From NCBI RefSeq assembly GCF_018687615.1, contig NZ_CP061299.1, positions 1,287,433-1,351,432 on the forward strand: a stretch of DNA of 64,000 nucleotides, in the 5' to 3' direction. Positions 35,130-44,345 of the stretch are shown in pieces. Source of the DNA: Polynucleobacter sp. MWH-CaK5. GTDB lineage: Bacteria; Pseudomonadota; Gammaproteobacteria; Burkholderiales; Burkholderiaceae. The notes under the pieces were generated by a model. The model was given only the letters and a program-made list of their open reading frames with translations. It was not told the DNA's origin and made no database searches. The first letter of the stretch is position 1; the number at the start of each line of letters is the position of its first letter. Position numbers and translations under genes: made by a program.

Positions 35130-35807
35130 TTACTGAACATTCAGAACGTCTGCGCCAGCAGGCGGTGAAAATTTAAATGTATTTGGCGACAAATTAATGT
35201 TTGTACGAATTTTACTCAGATTAATCAGAACAATCGTACCAAAGTTGTCATGCAACTCTAAGCCAGCAGGAAGACCATTGGACATTCCAACACCGATTCG
35301 GCTGTAAGGCATGTCTCCTGAACCACCCGTGGCTTTGGGTTTTAATTCCACCCAAAACATGCCGCCCTTTTCGCCACCAGGAATCAAGTCAAAATATTCT
35401 TCTGCCATGGCACCGCCAAAGAGGATGGCCGCAGGACTGGCACTCAATCCTTTGCTTGCAGGACGCACGGTCAACTGATTGAGGTCTTTATCCCAGAGCA
35501 ACAACTTCTGACCGTCGGTAATCACTTTTTGCTCAAAAGGCTTGATGGTCTCCCAAACAAATTTACCTGGTCTTTGAAAAACAAAACGCCCTTGGCTCTT
35601 GCGCAGAACTTTGGGTTGAGCTTCACCCTGCTTAGCAGCCCTGATCTGTTGCTGAGTGAATTCACCTTCAGCATTATTAACAGTTGAAATAAATTGTTTG
35701 AATTGCTTAATGCCTTCATCTGCAAACGCGGCAGGCGAAGTCAAACAGGAAGCACCCAAGAGGGCTGCAAAAGCCAAGTGTTTAAAGTTGATAAAACTCA
35801 TCTTCAT
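35130..35807 (-). CDS. lolA: Outer-membrane lipoprotein carrier protein LolA
   Basis: This periplasmic chaperone carries lipoproteins from LolCDE to LolB. It is 225 residues with a signal peptide (LAFAALLGASCLTSPAAFA) and mature features such as EGEFTQQQI, GRFVFQRPGKFVWETIKPFE, the LLLWDKDLNQLTVR strand and the C-terminal NPNTFKFSPPAG-like end (LSPNTFKFSPPAGADV). It lies between ftsK (24 bp upstream) and serS, the common betaproteobacterial order. Confidence 0.93.
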   Translation of the reverse strand: MKMSFINFKHLAFAALLGASCLTSPAAFADEGIKQFKQFISTVNNAEGEFTQQQIRAAKQGEAQPKVLRKSQGRFVFQRPGKFVWETIKPFEQKVITDGQKLLLWDKDLNQLTVRPASKGLSASPAAILFGGAMAEEYFDLIPGGEKGGMFWVELKPKATGGSGDMPYSRIGVGMSNGLPAGLELHDNFGTIVLINLSKIRTNINLSPNTFKFSPPAGADVLNVQ

Positions 35808-35831
35808 TTTAGGTATTTGATTGAGCTTTAA

Positions 35832-38138
35832 TTAATTGTCACTTGGGGCGCGAACCAAGATTTCTCGATTGCCATTGCTGCCCATTTTGGAAACAAGTCC
35901 TGCGCGTTCCATGTCTTCTAGCAATCTGGCTGCGCGGTTGTAACCAATGCGCAAATGACGCTGCACCAAAGAAATAGAGGCTCGTTTGTTTTCTAGAATG
36001 ATGGCGACAGCTTGATCGTAAAGAGGGTCAGCCTCTCCACTGGCAGATGCCTCGCCTGAACCAGAGTCCATTTCTGTCTGAGGCTCTAAGATTGAATCAA
36101 TGTAATTAGATTCGCCATTTTTCTCTTTTAGCCAAGTCACCACACGATGCACTTCATCATCGGTCACAAAAGCACCGTGAACACGTATTGGCAAACCAGT
36201 ACCAGGTGCCATGTACAACATATCACCCATGCCCAATAAACTCTCAGCGCCCTGCTGATCAAGAATGGTGCGGCTATCAATGCGGCTGCTGACTTGGAAT
36301 GAGATACGCGTTGGCACGTTGGCCTTGATCAAGCCAGTGATCACATCAACGCTTGGACGCTGTGTGGCCAAGACCAAATGAATGCCTGCGGCACGTGCTT
36401 TTTGCGCGATACGAGCAATCAACTCTTCAATCTTCTTGCCAACCACCATCATCAAGTCAGCCAACTCATCGATCACGATCACGATCACTGGTGCCTTATG
36501 TAAAGGCTCAGGATCATCTGGTGTCAAACTGAATGGGTTGTAAAGGTACTCGCCTTTTTCTTCAGCATCAGCGATTTTTTTATTAAAGCCAGCCAAATTA
36601 CGAACGCCGAATTTACTCATCAACTTGTATCGGCGATCCATTTCAATCACGGCCCAATTGAGAGCGTTATAGGCTTGCTTCATGTCTGTGACTACTGGAC
36701 ACAATAAATGAGGGATGCCCTCATAAACTGCCATCTCAAGCATCTTCGGATCAATCATGATCAAGCGAACTTCATCCGCTTTTGCTTTATATAGCAAAGA
36801 CAGAATCATCGAATTGATACCCACTGATTTACCTGAACCGGTGGTACCAGCAACCAAGCAATGTGGCATCTTTGCCAAATCGGCAATCACTGGAGCACCG
36901 CCAATGTCTTTACCCAAAGACAAGGTCAAGAGTGAGGCGCTGTCGTTATAAACGCGAGAGCTCAGAATTTCTGTGAGGTGCACGGCTTGGCGATTAGGAT
37001 TCGGTAATTCCAAGCCCATGCAAGTCTTACCTGGAATTGTTTCAACCACACGAACACTCAACACACCTAAAGCGCGTGATAAATCTTTTTGCAGATTAAC
37101 AATCTGACTACCCTTAACACCCATCGCTGGCTCGATCTCGTAACGAGTGACCACAGGGCCTGGGTGAGCAGAAATTACTTTGACTTCGATGTTGAATTCT
37201 TTTAGCTTGCGCTCAATCAAACGTGATGTGAACTCAAGGGTATCCGCAGAAATAGTTTCTTTAACGGGCGGAACAGGATCTAACAATGAGAGTGGCGGTA
37301 ATTCAGAATCGGTGATTTCAGCAAACAAAGGTTGTTGCTTTTCACGCTCAACTCTTTCACTCTTGACCACACTCAATGGTGCTCTATAAATAGGCACAGG
37401 AGGTAATTCCTCAATCTTCACGCGTTCTTCTTCAACGATCTCTTCGCGCACCTCAGCAGCTTGCTCTCCAATGCGGCGATCTTCTTCAGATTCGCGACGC
37501 TCGCGAATACGCATCCATGAGACTTCCAAAAATCTGCCAAGCTGTTCTGCCAAGGTCAACCAAGAAAATCTCAAGAACAATGAAACGCCAATCGCAAGAA
37601 TCACCAATAAAACCAAAGTGGCGCCCGTGAAACCAATCGCCATTTGCAAAGGATCGCCCAAGAGTTCACCCAACACACCTCCAGGTGGTCGCGGCAAATC
37701 CATGGTCATGCTGTGCATGCGAATTGATTCAAGCGCCATGCTTGAAATCATGGTCAAGCCAAAGCCCAAGAATCTAGGTAAAAATGGCTCAGGCTCTAAT
37801 TGCTGGCCAGGTAATTTGGCCGCGGTGAGCTCTTGCCAACCGCGAATCGCGCGTCTGAGCAACAAAATGACCCACCAGTAGGCTGATGCGCCAAAAACGT
37901 AAAACAAGATATCGGCTAACCAAGCGCCCAAACGACCACCAATATTGGCAATATTGGCGACCTGATTGGCGTGCGACCAAGCTGGGTCGCCTTTGCTGTA
38001 ACTTGCCAATACTGCAAACAAGGCCAAAGTCAGGGCCATGAAGGCAATCCATTTGACTTCACGCATGAGGCGGGTCAAACGGGTTTCAGGCCCGCTATTA
38101 GCTGGAGGTGGGTTTTGAGAGGATGCAATTCTAGCCAT
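35832..38138 (-). CDS. ftsK: DNA translocase FtsK
   Basis: This septal DNA pump aligns dif sites and activates XerCD at division. The N-terminal part has several membrane helices (IAFMALTLALFAVLASYSKG, then three or four more up to about residue 200). A short linker rich in Glu/Arg and Pro follows, then the RecA-like motor with Walker A AGTTGSGKSVGINSMIL near residue 430, and VIVIDELADLMMVVG as Walker B. The C-terminal winged-helix gamma domain recognises KOPS (LYDQAVAIILENKRASISLV, then RHLRIGYNRAARLLEDME). ATG at 38138 has a GGAAGA site. It is divergent from trxB with a 51-bp spacer. Linker is short (about 768 residues in total). Confidence 0.95.
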   Translation of the reverse strand: MARIASSQNPPPANSGPETRLTRLMREVKWIAFMALTLALFAVLASYSKGDPAWSHANQVANIANIGGRLGAWLADILFYVFGASAYWWVILLLRRAIRGWQELTAAKLPGQQLEPEPFLPRFLGFGLTMISSMALESIRMHSMTMDLPRPPGGVLGELLGDPLQMAIGFTGATLVLLVILAIGVSLFLRFSWLTLAEQLGRFLEVSWMRIRERRESEEDRRIGEQAAEVREEIVEEERVKIEELPPVPIYRAPLSVVKSERVEREKQQPLFAEITDSELPPLSLLDPVPPVKETISADTLEFTSRLIERKLKEFNIEVKVISAHPGPVVTRYEIEPAMGVKGSQIVNLQKDLSRALGVLSVRVVETIPGKTCMGLELPNPNRQAVHLTEILSSRVYNDSASLLTLSLGKDIGGAPVIADLAKMPHCLVAGTTGSGKSVGINSMILSLLYKAKADEVRLIMIDPKMLEMAVYEGIPHLLCPVVTDMKQAYNALNWAVIEMDRRYKLMSKFGVRNLAGFNKKIADAEEKGEYLYNPFSLTPDDPEPLHKAPVIVIVIDELADLMMVVGKKIEELIARIAQKARAAGIHLVLATQRPSVDVITGLIKANVPTRISFQVSSRIDSRTILDQQGAESLLGMGDMLYMAPGTGLPIRVHGAFVTDDEVHRVVTWLKEKNGESNYIDSILEPQTEMDSGSGEASASGEADPLYDQAVAIILENKRASISLVQRHLRIGYNRAARLLEDMERAGLVSKMGSNGNREILVRAPSDN

Positions 38139-38189
38139 GTTCTTCCGATTGTAATCAACAAGAAACAATCAAAGTCTTATAATTGAGCT

Positions 38190-39143
38190 ATGACGACAAA
38201 AAATCTTAAACACGCAAAAGTACTCATCCTAGGTTCAGGCCCTGCGGGCTACACAGCTGCCGTTTATGCGGCACGTGCCAACCTAGACCCTGTTTTGATC
38301 ACGGGCATCGCCCAAGGCGGTCAATTAATGACCACCACAGAGGTGGAAAACTGGCCAGCTGACCCTAATGGCGTCCAAGGTCCAGAGCTCATGCAGCGCT
38401 TTTTAGAGCACGCAGAGCGCTTTAAGACCGAAATCATTTTTGACCATATCCATACAGCTGCTTTGACGGAAAAGCCGATTCGCCTAGAAGGTGACTCAGG
38501 TACTTACACCTGCGATTCTTTGATCATTTCCACAGGCGCTTCAGCCCAGTACTTGGGTATGCCTAGTGAAGAAGCTTTCATGGGCAAAGGCGTGTCTGCC
38601 TGCGCTACTTGTGACGGTTTCTTCTACAGAAACCAAGACGTTTGCGTGATTGGCGGAGGTAACAGTGCCGTTGAAGAGGCTCTTTATTTATCTGGTATCG
38701 CCAATAAAGTGACGGTGATCCATCGTCGCGACAAATTCCGTGCTGAGCCAATCTTGATTGACCGCCTCATGGCTAAAGTGGCTGAAGGCAAAGTTGCCAT
38801 TGAATGGAACAGTCATTTGGATGAAGTGTTGGGTGACAACACTGGTGTGACAGCTGTTCGCGTTGCCAATGCGGAAGGCGCCAAAAAAGAGATCCCATTA
38901 AAAGGTGTATTTGTGGCCATCGGTCACAAACCAAACACTGATTTATTTGTAGGTCAGTTAGATATGGAAAACGGCTACTTAAAGACCAAGAGTGGTTTGG
39001 CAGGCAATGCAACGGCCACCAACATCCCTGGTGTTTTTGCAGCTGGTGACGTACAAGACCATATCTACCGTCAAGCCATTACCAGCGCTGGAACAGGCTG
39101 CATGGCTGCATTAGATGCTCAACGTTATTTAGAGACTTTGTAA
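38190..39143 (+). CDS. trxB: Thioredoxin-disulfide reductase
   Basis: This NADPH-dependent flavoenzyme reduces thioredoxin. The 317 residues contain the FAD motif LGSGPAGYTAAVYAAR, the redox-active disulfide CATC within SACATCDGFF, the NADPH motif VIGGGNSAVEEALYL and the second FAD motif FAAGDVQDHIYRQ. It is divergent from ftsK, a pairing common in betaproteobacteria, and is followed by a strong terminator. Confidence 0.96.
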   Translation: MTTKNLKHAKVLILGSGPAGYTAAVYAARANLDPVLITGIAQGGQLMTTTEVENWPADPNGVQGPELMQRFLEHAERFKTEIIFDHIHTAALTEKPIRLEGDSGTYTCDSLIISTGASAQYLGMPSEEAFMGKGVSACATCDGFFYRNQDVCVIGGGNSAVEEALYLSGIANKVTVIHRRDKFRAEPILIDRLMAKVAEGKVAIEWNSHLDEVLGDNTGVTAVRVANAEGAKKEIPLKGVFVAIGHKPNTDLFVGQLDMENGYLKTKSGLAGNATATNIPGVFAAGDVQDHIYRQAITSAGTGCMAALDAQRYLETL

Positions 39144-39170
39144 ATACTCAATAGGTTGGTTTATCCCAAT

Positions 39171-39203
39171 AAATAAAGCCCAGAAATTCTGGGCTTTATT
39201 TAT
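39171..39203. terminator. Terminator after trxB
   Basis: A perfect 15-bp inverted repeat (AAATAAAGCCCAGAA and its complement) with a single-base centre and T-rich flank. It suits both trxB and the convergent PII gene. Confidence 0.85.
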
Positions 39204-39262
39204 TTCTTCTGCGTATTTTTACTGAATTTGCTAGGTCGATAAAAGCAATTAAGAAGTTTTAA

Positions 39263-39607
39263 TTAAACAGCTGATTCGTTTGTTTCTCCGGTACGGATGC
39301 GAATCACTTGTTCAATTGAAGTTACAAATATTTTACCGTCACCAATTTTGCCAGTGTGAGCTGATTTAACAATGGCATCAATCACAGCTTCAACATGTTC
39401 ATCAGCGACCACAACTTCAACTTTGATTTTTGGTAAGAAATCAACCACATACTCAGCGCCTCGATAGAGTTCGGTATGCCCTTTTTGACGGCCAAAGCCC
39501 TTGACTTCAGTCACTGTCAAACCAGTCACTCCTAATTCAGCCAAGCCTTCGCGAACTTCATCCAATTTAAACGGTTTAATGATTGCCGTAACTTGTTTCA
39601 TATTCAT
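39263..39607 (-). CDS. glnB: PII nitrogen regulatory protein
   Basis: This trimeric signal protein senses 2-oxoglutarate, ATP/ADP and glutamine status. The 114 residues include the T-loop GFGRQKGHTELYRGAEYVVD with the uridylylation Tyr51, the B-loop HTGKIGDGKIFV, and the C-terminal RIRTGE. GlnB and GlnK cannot be told apart with certainty. The neighbour is glutamine-dependent NAD synthetase (nadE, 49 bp upstream), not amtB, which favours GlnB. A perfect AGGAGATGA ribosome site supports the start. Confidence 0.93.
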   Translation of the reverse strand: MNMKQVTAIIKPFKLDEVREGLAELGVTGLTVTEVKGFGRQKGHTELYRGAEYVVDFLPKIKVEVVVADEHVEAVIDAIVKSAHTGKIGDGKIFVTSIEQVIRIRTGETNESAV

Positions 39608-39656
39608 CTCCTATTAAATTTGATGATACCTAAATTTCTTTTAAGTCATTAAAATA

Positions 39657-41294
39657 TCAAGCACGGAACTTATTCGTGATGGGGTAACGCCAGTCTCGAC
39701 CAAAAGCTCTTTGAGTGATCCTCACGCCAATCGGCGCTTGGCGACGTTTGTATTCATTAATTTTGATCAAGCGTGTGACTTTTTCCACATCCTCAGATTT
39801 AAATCCGCGATCGATGATGGATTGAATCGATTCGTCTTGCTCCATATAAAGACCAAGGATGGCATCCAGCACTTCATATTCAGGCAAGCTGTCTTGATCT
39901 TTTTGATCTGGTCTTAATTCCGCAGAAGGGGCCCTGGTCAAAATACGTTCAGGAATCACTGCTTCAATTCCGTTTCTGTAATGGCACAAGCGATAAACCA
40001 AAGTTTTAGCAACGTCTTTGATCACTGCAAAGCCACCAGCCATATCACCATAGAGCGTGCAATAACCGACTGCCATTTCACTCTTATTGCCAGTGGTCAA
40101 AACAATTCGACCAGTTTTATTAGACAAAGCCATTAGCAAGGTACCACGCACCCGTGCTTGTATATTTTCTTCGGTTGCATCAATGGGTAAACCTTCAAAC
40201 TCGGAGGCCAATGAAGCATCAAAAGCATCCACCATTGGTGCAATGTTGATTTCATCGTATTGCACGCCTAAATTATCGGCCATTTGCTTGGCATCAATCC
40301 AAGATATATCGGCGGTATAACGGGAAGGCATCATCACTGCACGAACCTTATCGGCGCCCAGTGCATCAACAGCGATTGCTAAGACCAAAGCTGAATCAAC
40401 ACCCCCAGATAAACCAATGATGGCGCCTGGGAATCCGTTTTTAGTCAAATAATCTTTCACACCCAATACCAAAGCGTCATAGACTTGCGCCTCAATTGAA
40501 GTCTTCCCACTGATGGTATTTTTTACCAAATCCTTGATGACTGAATCTTGTTTAAATTCAATGAATGCCAAGCACTCTTTAAAGTGAGGAAGACTCAAAG
40601 CAATGTCCCCTGATTTATTCAAGGCAAAAGAAGCCCCATCAAAAACCAATTCATCTTGCCCGCCAACGGCATTTAAATAAACCAGAGGCAAGCCTGTTTC
40701 TAAAACAATTGACTTGATCACATCTTGACGTAGATCTTGTTTTTCCAAGTGATAAGGAGATGCATTGGAAACAATCAAGAGTTCTGCCCCCGCATGCTTG
40801 GCTTGAGCTGCAGGACCAGTGTGCCATGCATCCTCACAAATCAGAACACCTACTTTTGTACCATCAATATCTATCACGCAAGCATCTGAACCTGGCTCAA
40901 AATATCTCACCTCATCAAAAACTTCATGATTTGGTAACTTTTGTTTAGCATAAGAGGCAATCACTTTTCCCCCAAGCAAAATACTGGCCATATTCTGCAA
41001 ACCAGCAGATGTTCTTTGGGGGTGTCCTACCAATACTCTCAAATTTGGATAGATGAGCAAATCTTTGGCCAATTGATTCAGCTGCTGATCAACTGCTTGG
41101 ATGAAAGCATCTCTGAGTAATAAATCCTCAGGGGGATAACCCGTGAGAGATAACTCAGGTGTTACTAGTAATTTAGCGCCCTTGGTAGCAGAGTTTTTTG
41201 CCGCATCAAGGATCAACTGCGCATTCTTGGCTAAATCACCAAGAACCGGGTTTGACTGAGAGAGGGCAATAAAAAACGGAGACATGAGAAACAT
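39657..41294 (-). CDS. nadE: Glutamine-dependent NAD+ synthetase
   Basis: It amidates nicotinate adenine dinucleotide, the last step of NAD synthesis, and so completes the pathway whose first genes lie at 26.9-30.6 kb. The N-terminal nitrilase-like glutaminase domain has its Glu in PELSLTGYPPEDLLL, Lys in YAKQKLPNHEVFDE and Cys in VGVLICEDAWH. The C-terminal ATP-pyrophosphatase domain has the P-loop IIGLSGGVDSALVLAIA, followed by TTGNKSEMAVGYCTLYGDMA. It is 545 residues, the two-domain form. The first ATG has GGAGG upstream. The upstream gene is glnB in reverse order of transcription, that is, nadE is transcribed first. Confidence 0.95.
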   Translation of the reverse strand: MFLMSPFFIALSQSNPVLGDLAKNAQLILDAAKNSATKGAKLLVTPELSLTGYPPEDLLLRDAFIQAVDQQLNQLAKDLLIYPNLRVLVGHPQRTSAGLQNMASILLGGKVIASYAKQKLPNHEVFDEVRYFEPGSDACVIDIDGTKVGVLICEDAWHTGPAAQAKHAGAELLIVSNASPYHLEKQDLRQDVIKSIVLETGLPLVYLNAVGGQDELVFDGASFALNKSGDIALSLPHFKECLAFIEFKQDSVIKDLVKNTISGKTSIEAQVYDALVLGVKDYLTKNGFPGAIIGLSGGVDSALVLAIAVDALGADKVRAVMMPSRYTADISWIDAKQMADNLGVQYDEINIAPMVDAFDASLASEFEGLPIDATEENIQARVRGTLLMALSNKTGRIVLTTGNKSEMAVGYCTLYGDMAGGFAVIKDVAKTLVYRLCHYRNGIEAVIPERILTRAPSAELRPDQKDQDSLPEYEVLDAILGLYMEQDESIQSIIDRGFKSEDVEKVTRLIKINEYKRRQAPIGVRITQRAFGRDWRYPITNKFRA

Positions 41295-41329
41295 TATCCC
41301 ATTGCCTCCGCTGAGTGTCAGAAGACTGC

Positions 41330-41863
41330 TTATTTAGTCTTGTTGTATCTCTCAATACCTTCCAATATTTCTTGCTTAGCTGATTCTGGACCTTCCCAGC
41401 CTTTGATTTTCACCCACTTACCTTTTTCAAGGTCTTTGTAGTGCTCAAAAAAGTGTTGAATTTGATTCAAACGCAACTCGTTCATATCTTCTGGCTTTTG
41501 CCAATGAGTATAGATAGGCAAAATTTTGTCTTCAGGGACTGCCAATAGCTTCGCATCGCCACCCGCTTCATCATCCATCTTCAACACGCCAATTGGTCGG
41601 CAACTGACAACCACACCTGGAATCAATGGAAATGGAGTAATTACCAATACGTCGACTGGGTCGCCATCATCAGAGATTGTTTTAGGAATATATCCATAAT
41701 TACATGGATAGTGCATTGCTGTGCCCATAAAGCGGTCTACGAAAATTGCGCCAGATTCTTTATCAACTTCATATTTAATTGGATCTGCATTCATTGGAAT
41801 TTCAATGATCACATTAAAAAAATCAGGGGCTTTTAAACCTGGGGTGACTTTATCTAAACTCAT
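41330..41863 (-). CDS. ppa: Inorganic pyrophosphatase (soluble, family I)
   Basis: It hydrolyses pyrophosphate and so drives biosynthetic reactions. The 177 residues contain the family I signature DGDPVDVLVITPFPL with its metal-binding aspartates, YPCNYGYIPKTI, and KDLEKGKWVKIKGWEGPESA (cited in part). It is transcribed left, divergent from the membrane pyrophosphatase gene, so two unrelated pyrophosphate-consuming enzymes share one intergenic region of 200 bp. Confidence 0.96.
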   Translation of the reverse strand: MSLDKVTPGLKAPDFFNVIIEIPMNADPIKYEVDKESGAIFVDRFMGTAMHYPCNYGYIPKTISDDGDPVDVLVITPFPLIPGVVVSCRPIGVLKMDDEAGGDAKLLAVPEDKILPIYTHWQKPEDMNELRLNQIQHFFEHYKDLEKGKWVKIKGWEGPESAKQEILEGIERYNKTK

Positions 41864-42063
41864 TCTTTCTCCGTTGGATCAATAATTACTTCCGAATCTT
41901 AACAAACCTTACTATCAACAAGCTGACAACAGCAGGAATCGATTCAATTCACTTCAAATTTCAGTCATATATAGGGTTTACAACTAGGTATCAGCTATTG
42001 CTTATAAAAATCCCAGCAATTAGCATCATTGAGGGCGTGCCCCTTCAAAAGGAGTTAATAAAA

Positions 42064-44121
42064 ATGAATAATATTCAACTCGGACTATATTTAGTTCTGG
42101 CCTGCGGACTAGCTGCAGTTGTATATGGCTTCGTTGCAAGAAGCTGGATTCTTTCTCAGGATGCTGGCAATGCCAGGATGCAAGAAATTGCTGGCGCCAT
42201 TCAGCAAGGCGCGCAAGCCTACCTGACAAGACAATATAAAACCATTGCAATAGTAGGTGTGGTTTTAGCAATATTCATCGCAGTTTTTTTAGATCAAAAT
42301 ACCGCAATAGGCTTTGCCATTGGTGCGATTCTCTCTGGAGCCTGCGGCTTTATTGGCATGAACGTATCTGTTAAAGCCAATGTTAGAACTGCACAAGCCG
42401 CTACCAAAGGCATGAACGAAGCACTGAATGTTGCTTTTAAAGGTGGGGCAATCACAGGGATGTTGGTAGTTGGCTTAGGCCTTCTTGGCGTCACTCTTTT
42501 CTATATCTGGTTAACCAGTCAAAACACCACGTCAAGCTTAGATGTATTGTTAAAACCATTAATGGGATTGGCATTTGGCTCTTCACTGATATCAATTTTT
42601 GCAAGATTAGGAGGAGGCATTTTCACCAAGGGTGCAGACGTAGGTGCCGACCTAGTTGGTAAGGTAGAAGCAGGTATTCCGGAAGATGATCCTCGTAATC
42701 CAGCGGTTATTGCCGACAATGTGGGTGACAACGTCGGTGACTGTGCAGGTATGGCAGCTGATCTATTTGAAACTTATGCTGTGACCATCATCGCCACGAT
42801 GGTACTTGGTGCATTGATGATTAAATCAGCTGCTGTTGAAGCAGTGATTTATCCCTTGGTTCTAGGTGGCGTATCAATCATTGCATCTATTATTGGTTGT
42901 AGCTTTGTTAAAGCCACACCTGGTATGAAAAACGTTATGCCAGCACTATACAAAGGTTTATTTATTGCCGGCGCTCTTTCACTTATTGCCTTTTATTTTG
43001 TCACAACATGGTTAATACCCGATGATGTTTTAGGGGCTGCTGGCAGTCAAATGCGTTTATTTGGAGCAACAGTTGTTGGTCTTTTACTAACAGGTGTATT
43101 GGTTTGGATAACTGAATATTACACAGGCACAAACTTCAAACCAGTTCAACACATTGCTGAAGCATCCACCAAAGGTCATGGCACAAATATTATTGCTGGT
43201 CTTGGTATTTCGATGAAATCAACAGCATGGCCAGTTTTATTTATTTGCTCAGCGATATACATAGCTTATGCATTAGCTGGTATCTACGGTATTGCAGTGG
43301 CTGCAACAGCGATGCTTTCAATGGCTGGCATTGTTGTGGCTTTAGATGCTTATGGCCCGATCACAGACAATGCTGGTGGTATTGCAGAGATGGCTGACTT
43401 ACCAGACTCTGTGCGTGATATCACTGACCCATTGGATGCTGTTGGTAATACAACCAAAGCCGTGACCAAGGGTTATGCAATTGGTTCTGCTGGTTTAGCC
43501 GCTTTGGTTTTATTTGCTGACTATACGCACGCATTAGAAACCGCAGGTCATCACATCACATTCGACTTATCAAACCACATGGTGATCATTGGGCTGTTCC
43601 TTGGTGGCTTAATTCCGTATCTATTTGGTGCTATGGCCATGGAAGCTGTGGGTCGAAGTGCTGGTGCAGTGGTTGAAGAAGTGCGTCGCCAATTCAGAGA
43701 AATCCCAGGCATCATGGATGGTAGTGGCAAACCTGAATACGGCAAAGCCGTCGATATGCTGACCACTGCTGCGATCAAAGAAATGATCGTCCCATCACTT
43801 TTACCTGTAGTGGCTCCTATTTTGGTTGGTCTATTACTGGGACCAGCGGCACTGGGCGGTCTATTGATGGGCACCATCATCACTGGTTTGTTTGTGGCTA
43901 TTTCAATGTGCACTGGTGGTGGAGCTTGGGATAACGCTAAAAAATATATTGAAGATGGTCATTTTGGTGGGAAAGGATCAGAGGCTCATAAATCAGCTGT
44001 GACTGGTGACACCGTTGGTGACCCTTACAAAGATACAGCTGGCCCAGCCATTAATCCACTTATCAAGATCATTAACATTGTGGCTCTGTTAATCGTGCCA
44101 TTACTTCCAATAATGAAATAA
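42064..44121 (+). CDS. hppA: Membrane-bound proton-translocating pyrophosphatase
   Basis: This integral membrane pump couples pyrophosphate hydrolysis to ion export. It is 685 residues with about 16 helices and the pyrophosphate-binding motif DVGADLVGKVEAGIPEDDPR, followed by NPAVIADNVGDNVGDCAGMA, and at the C-terminus GDTVGDPYKDTAGPAINPL. The segment GNTTKAVTKG has Lys at the position that separates potassium-independent (Lys) from potassium-dependent (Ala) enzymes, so a potassium-independent proton pump is expected. ATG at 42064 follows AAAGGAG and replaces a longer in-frame reading from 41998. It is divergent from ppa. Confidence 0.94.
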   Translation: MNNIQLGLYLVLACGLAAVVYGFVARSWILSQDAGNARMQEIAGAIQQGAQAYLTRQYKTIAIVGVVLAIFIAVFLDQNTAIGFAIGAILSGACGFIGMNVSVKANVRTAQAATKGMNEALNVAFKGGAITGMLVVGLGLLGVTLFYIWLTSQNTTSSLDVLLKPLMGLAFGSSLISIFARLGGGIFTKGADVGADLVGKVEAGIPEDDPRNPAVIADNVGDNVGDCAGMAADLFETYAVTIIATMVLGALMIKSAAVEAVIYPLVLGGVSIIASIIGCSFVKATPGMKNVMPALYKGLFIAGALSLIAFYFVTTWLIPDDVLGAAGSQMRLFGATVVGLLLTGVLVWITEYYTGTNFKPVQHIAEASTKGHGTNIIAGLGISMKSTAWPVLFICSAIYIAYALAGIYGIAVAATAMLSMAGIVVALDAYGPITDNAGGIAEMADLPDSVRDITDPLDAVGNTTKAVTKGYAIGSAGLAALVLFADYTHALETAGHHITFDLSNHMVIIGLFLGGLIPYLFGAMAMEAVGRSAGAVVEEVRRQFREIPGIMDGSGKPEYGKAVDMLTTAAIKEMIVPSLLPVVAPILVGLLLGPAALGGLLMGTIITGLFVAISMCTGGGAWDNAKKYIEDGHFGGKGSEAHKSAVTGDTVGDPYKDTAGPAINPLIKIINIVALLIVPLLPIMK

Positions 44122-44144
44122 TTAATCAACAAAATCAGAACTTA

Positions 44145-44167
44145 ACGGGGGCTTGCCCCCGTTTTTT
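44145..44167 (+). terminator. Terminator after hppA
   Basis: ACGGGGGC-TT-GCCCCCGT stem followed by six T. Confidence 0.92.
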
Positions 44168-44317
44168 ATTCCGCGACGCAACAATTAATCATGAAGTGTG
44201 GCATAATCTATTTCGTAGTATGAAACATCGCCCCCAGCCAGAGTTCTGAATTTAAGAACATCATGCCTTTTTGTTTGTCTGTTGGTCGATGCCTTAATTG
44301 ACCAAACCACAGAAAGG

Positions 44318-44337
44318 ACATCCCTCCGAAGGGATGT
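44318..44337 (+). promoter_or_regulatory. Hairpin between ribosome site and start codon of the helicase gene
   Basis: ACATCCC-TCCGAA-GGGATGT is a perfect 7-bp hairpin. The AAAGGA ribosome site (44313-44318) lies at its 5' foot and the ATG (44346) 8 nt after its 3' foot, so folding would shorten a 27-nt distance to about 8 nt. A long AT-rich leader with further small hairpins (for example GTTCT and AGAAC near 44250) precedes it, as is usual for DEAD-box helicase genes. Confidence 0.5.
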
Positions 44338-44345
44338 GCGTGACT

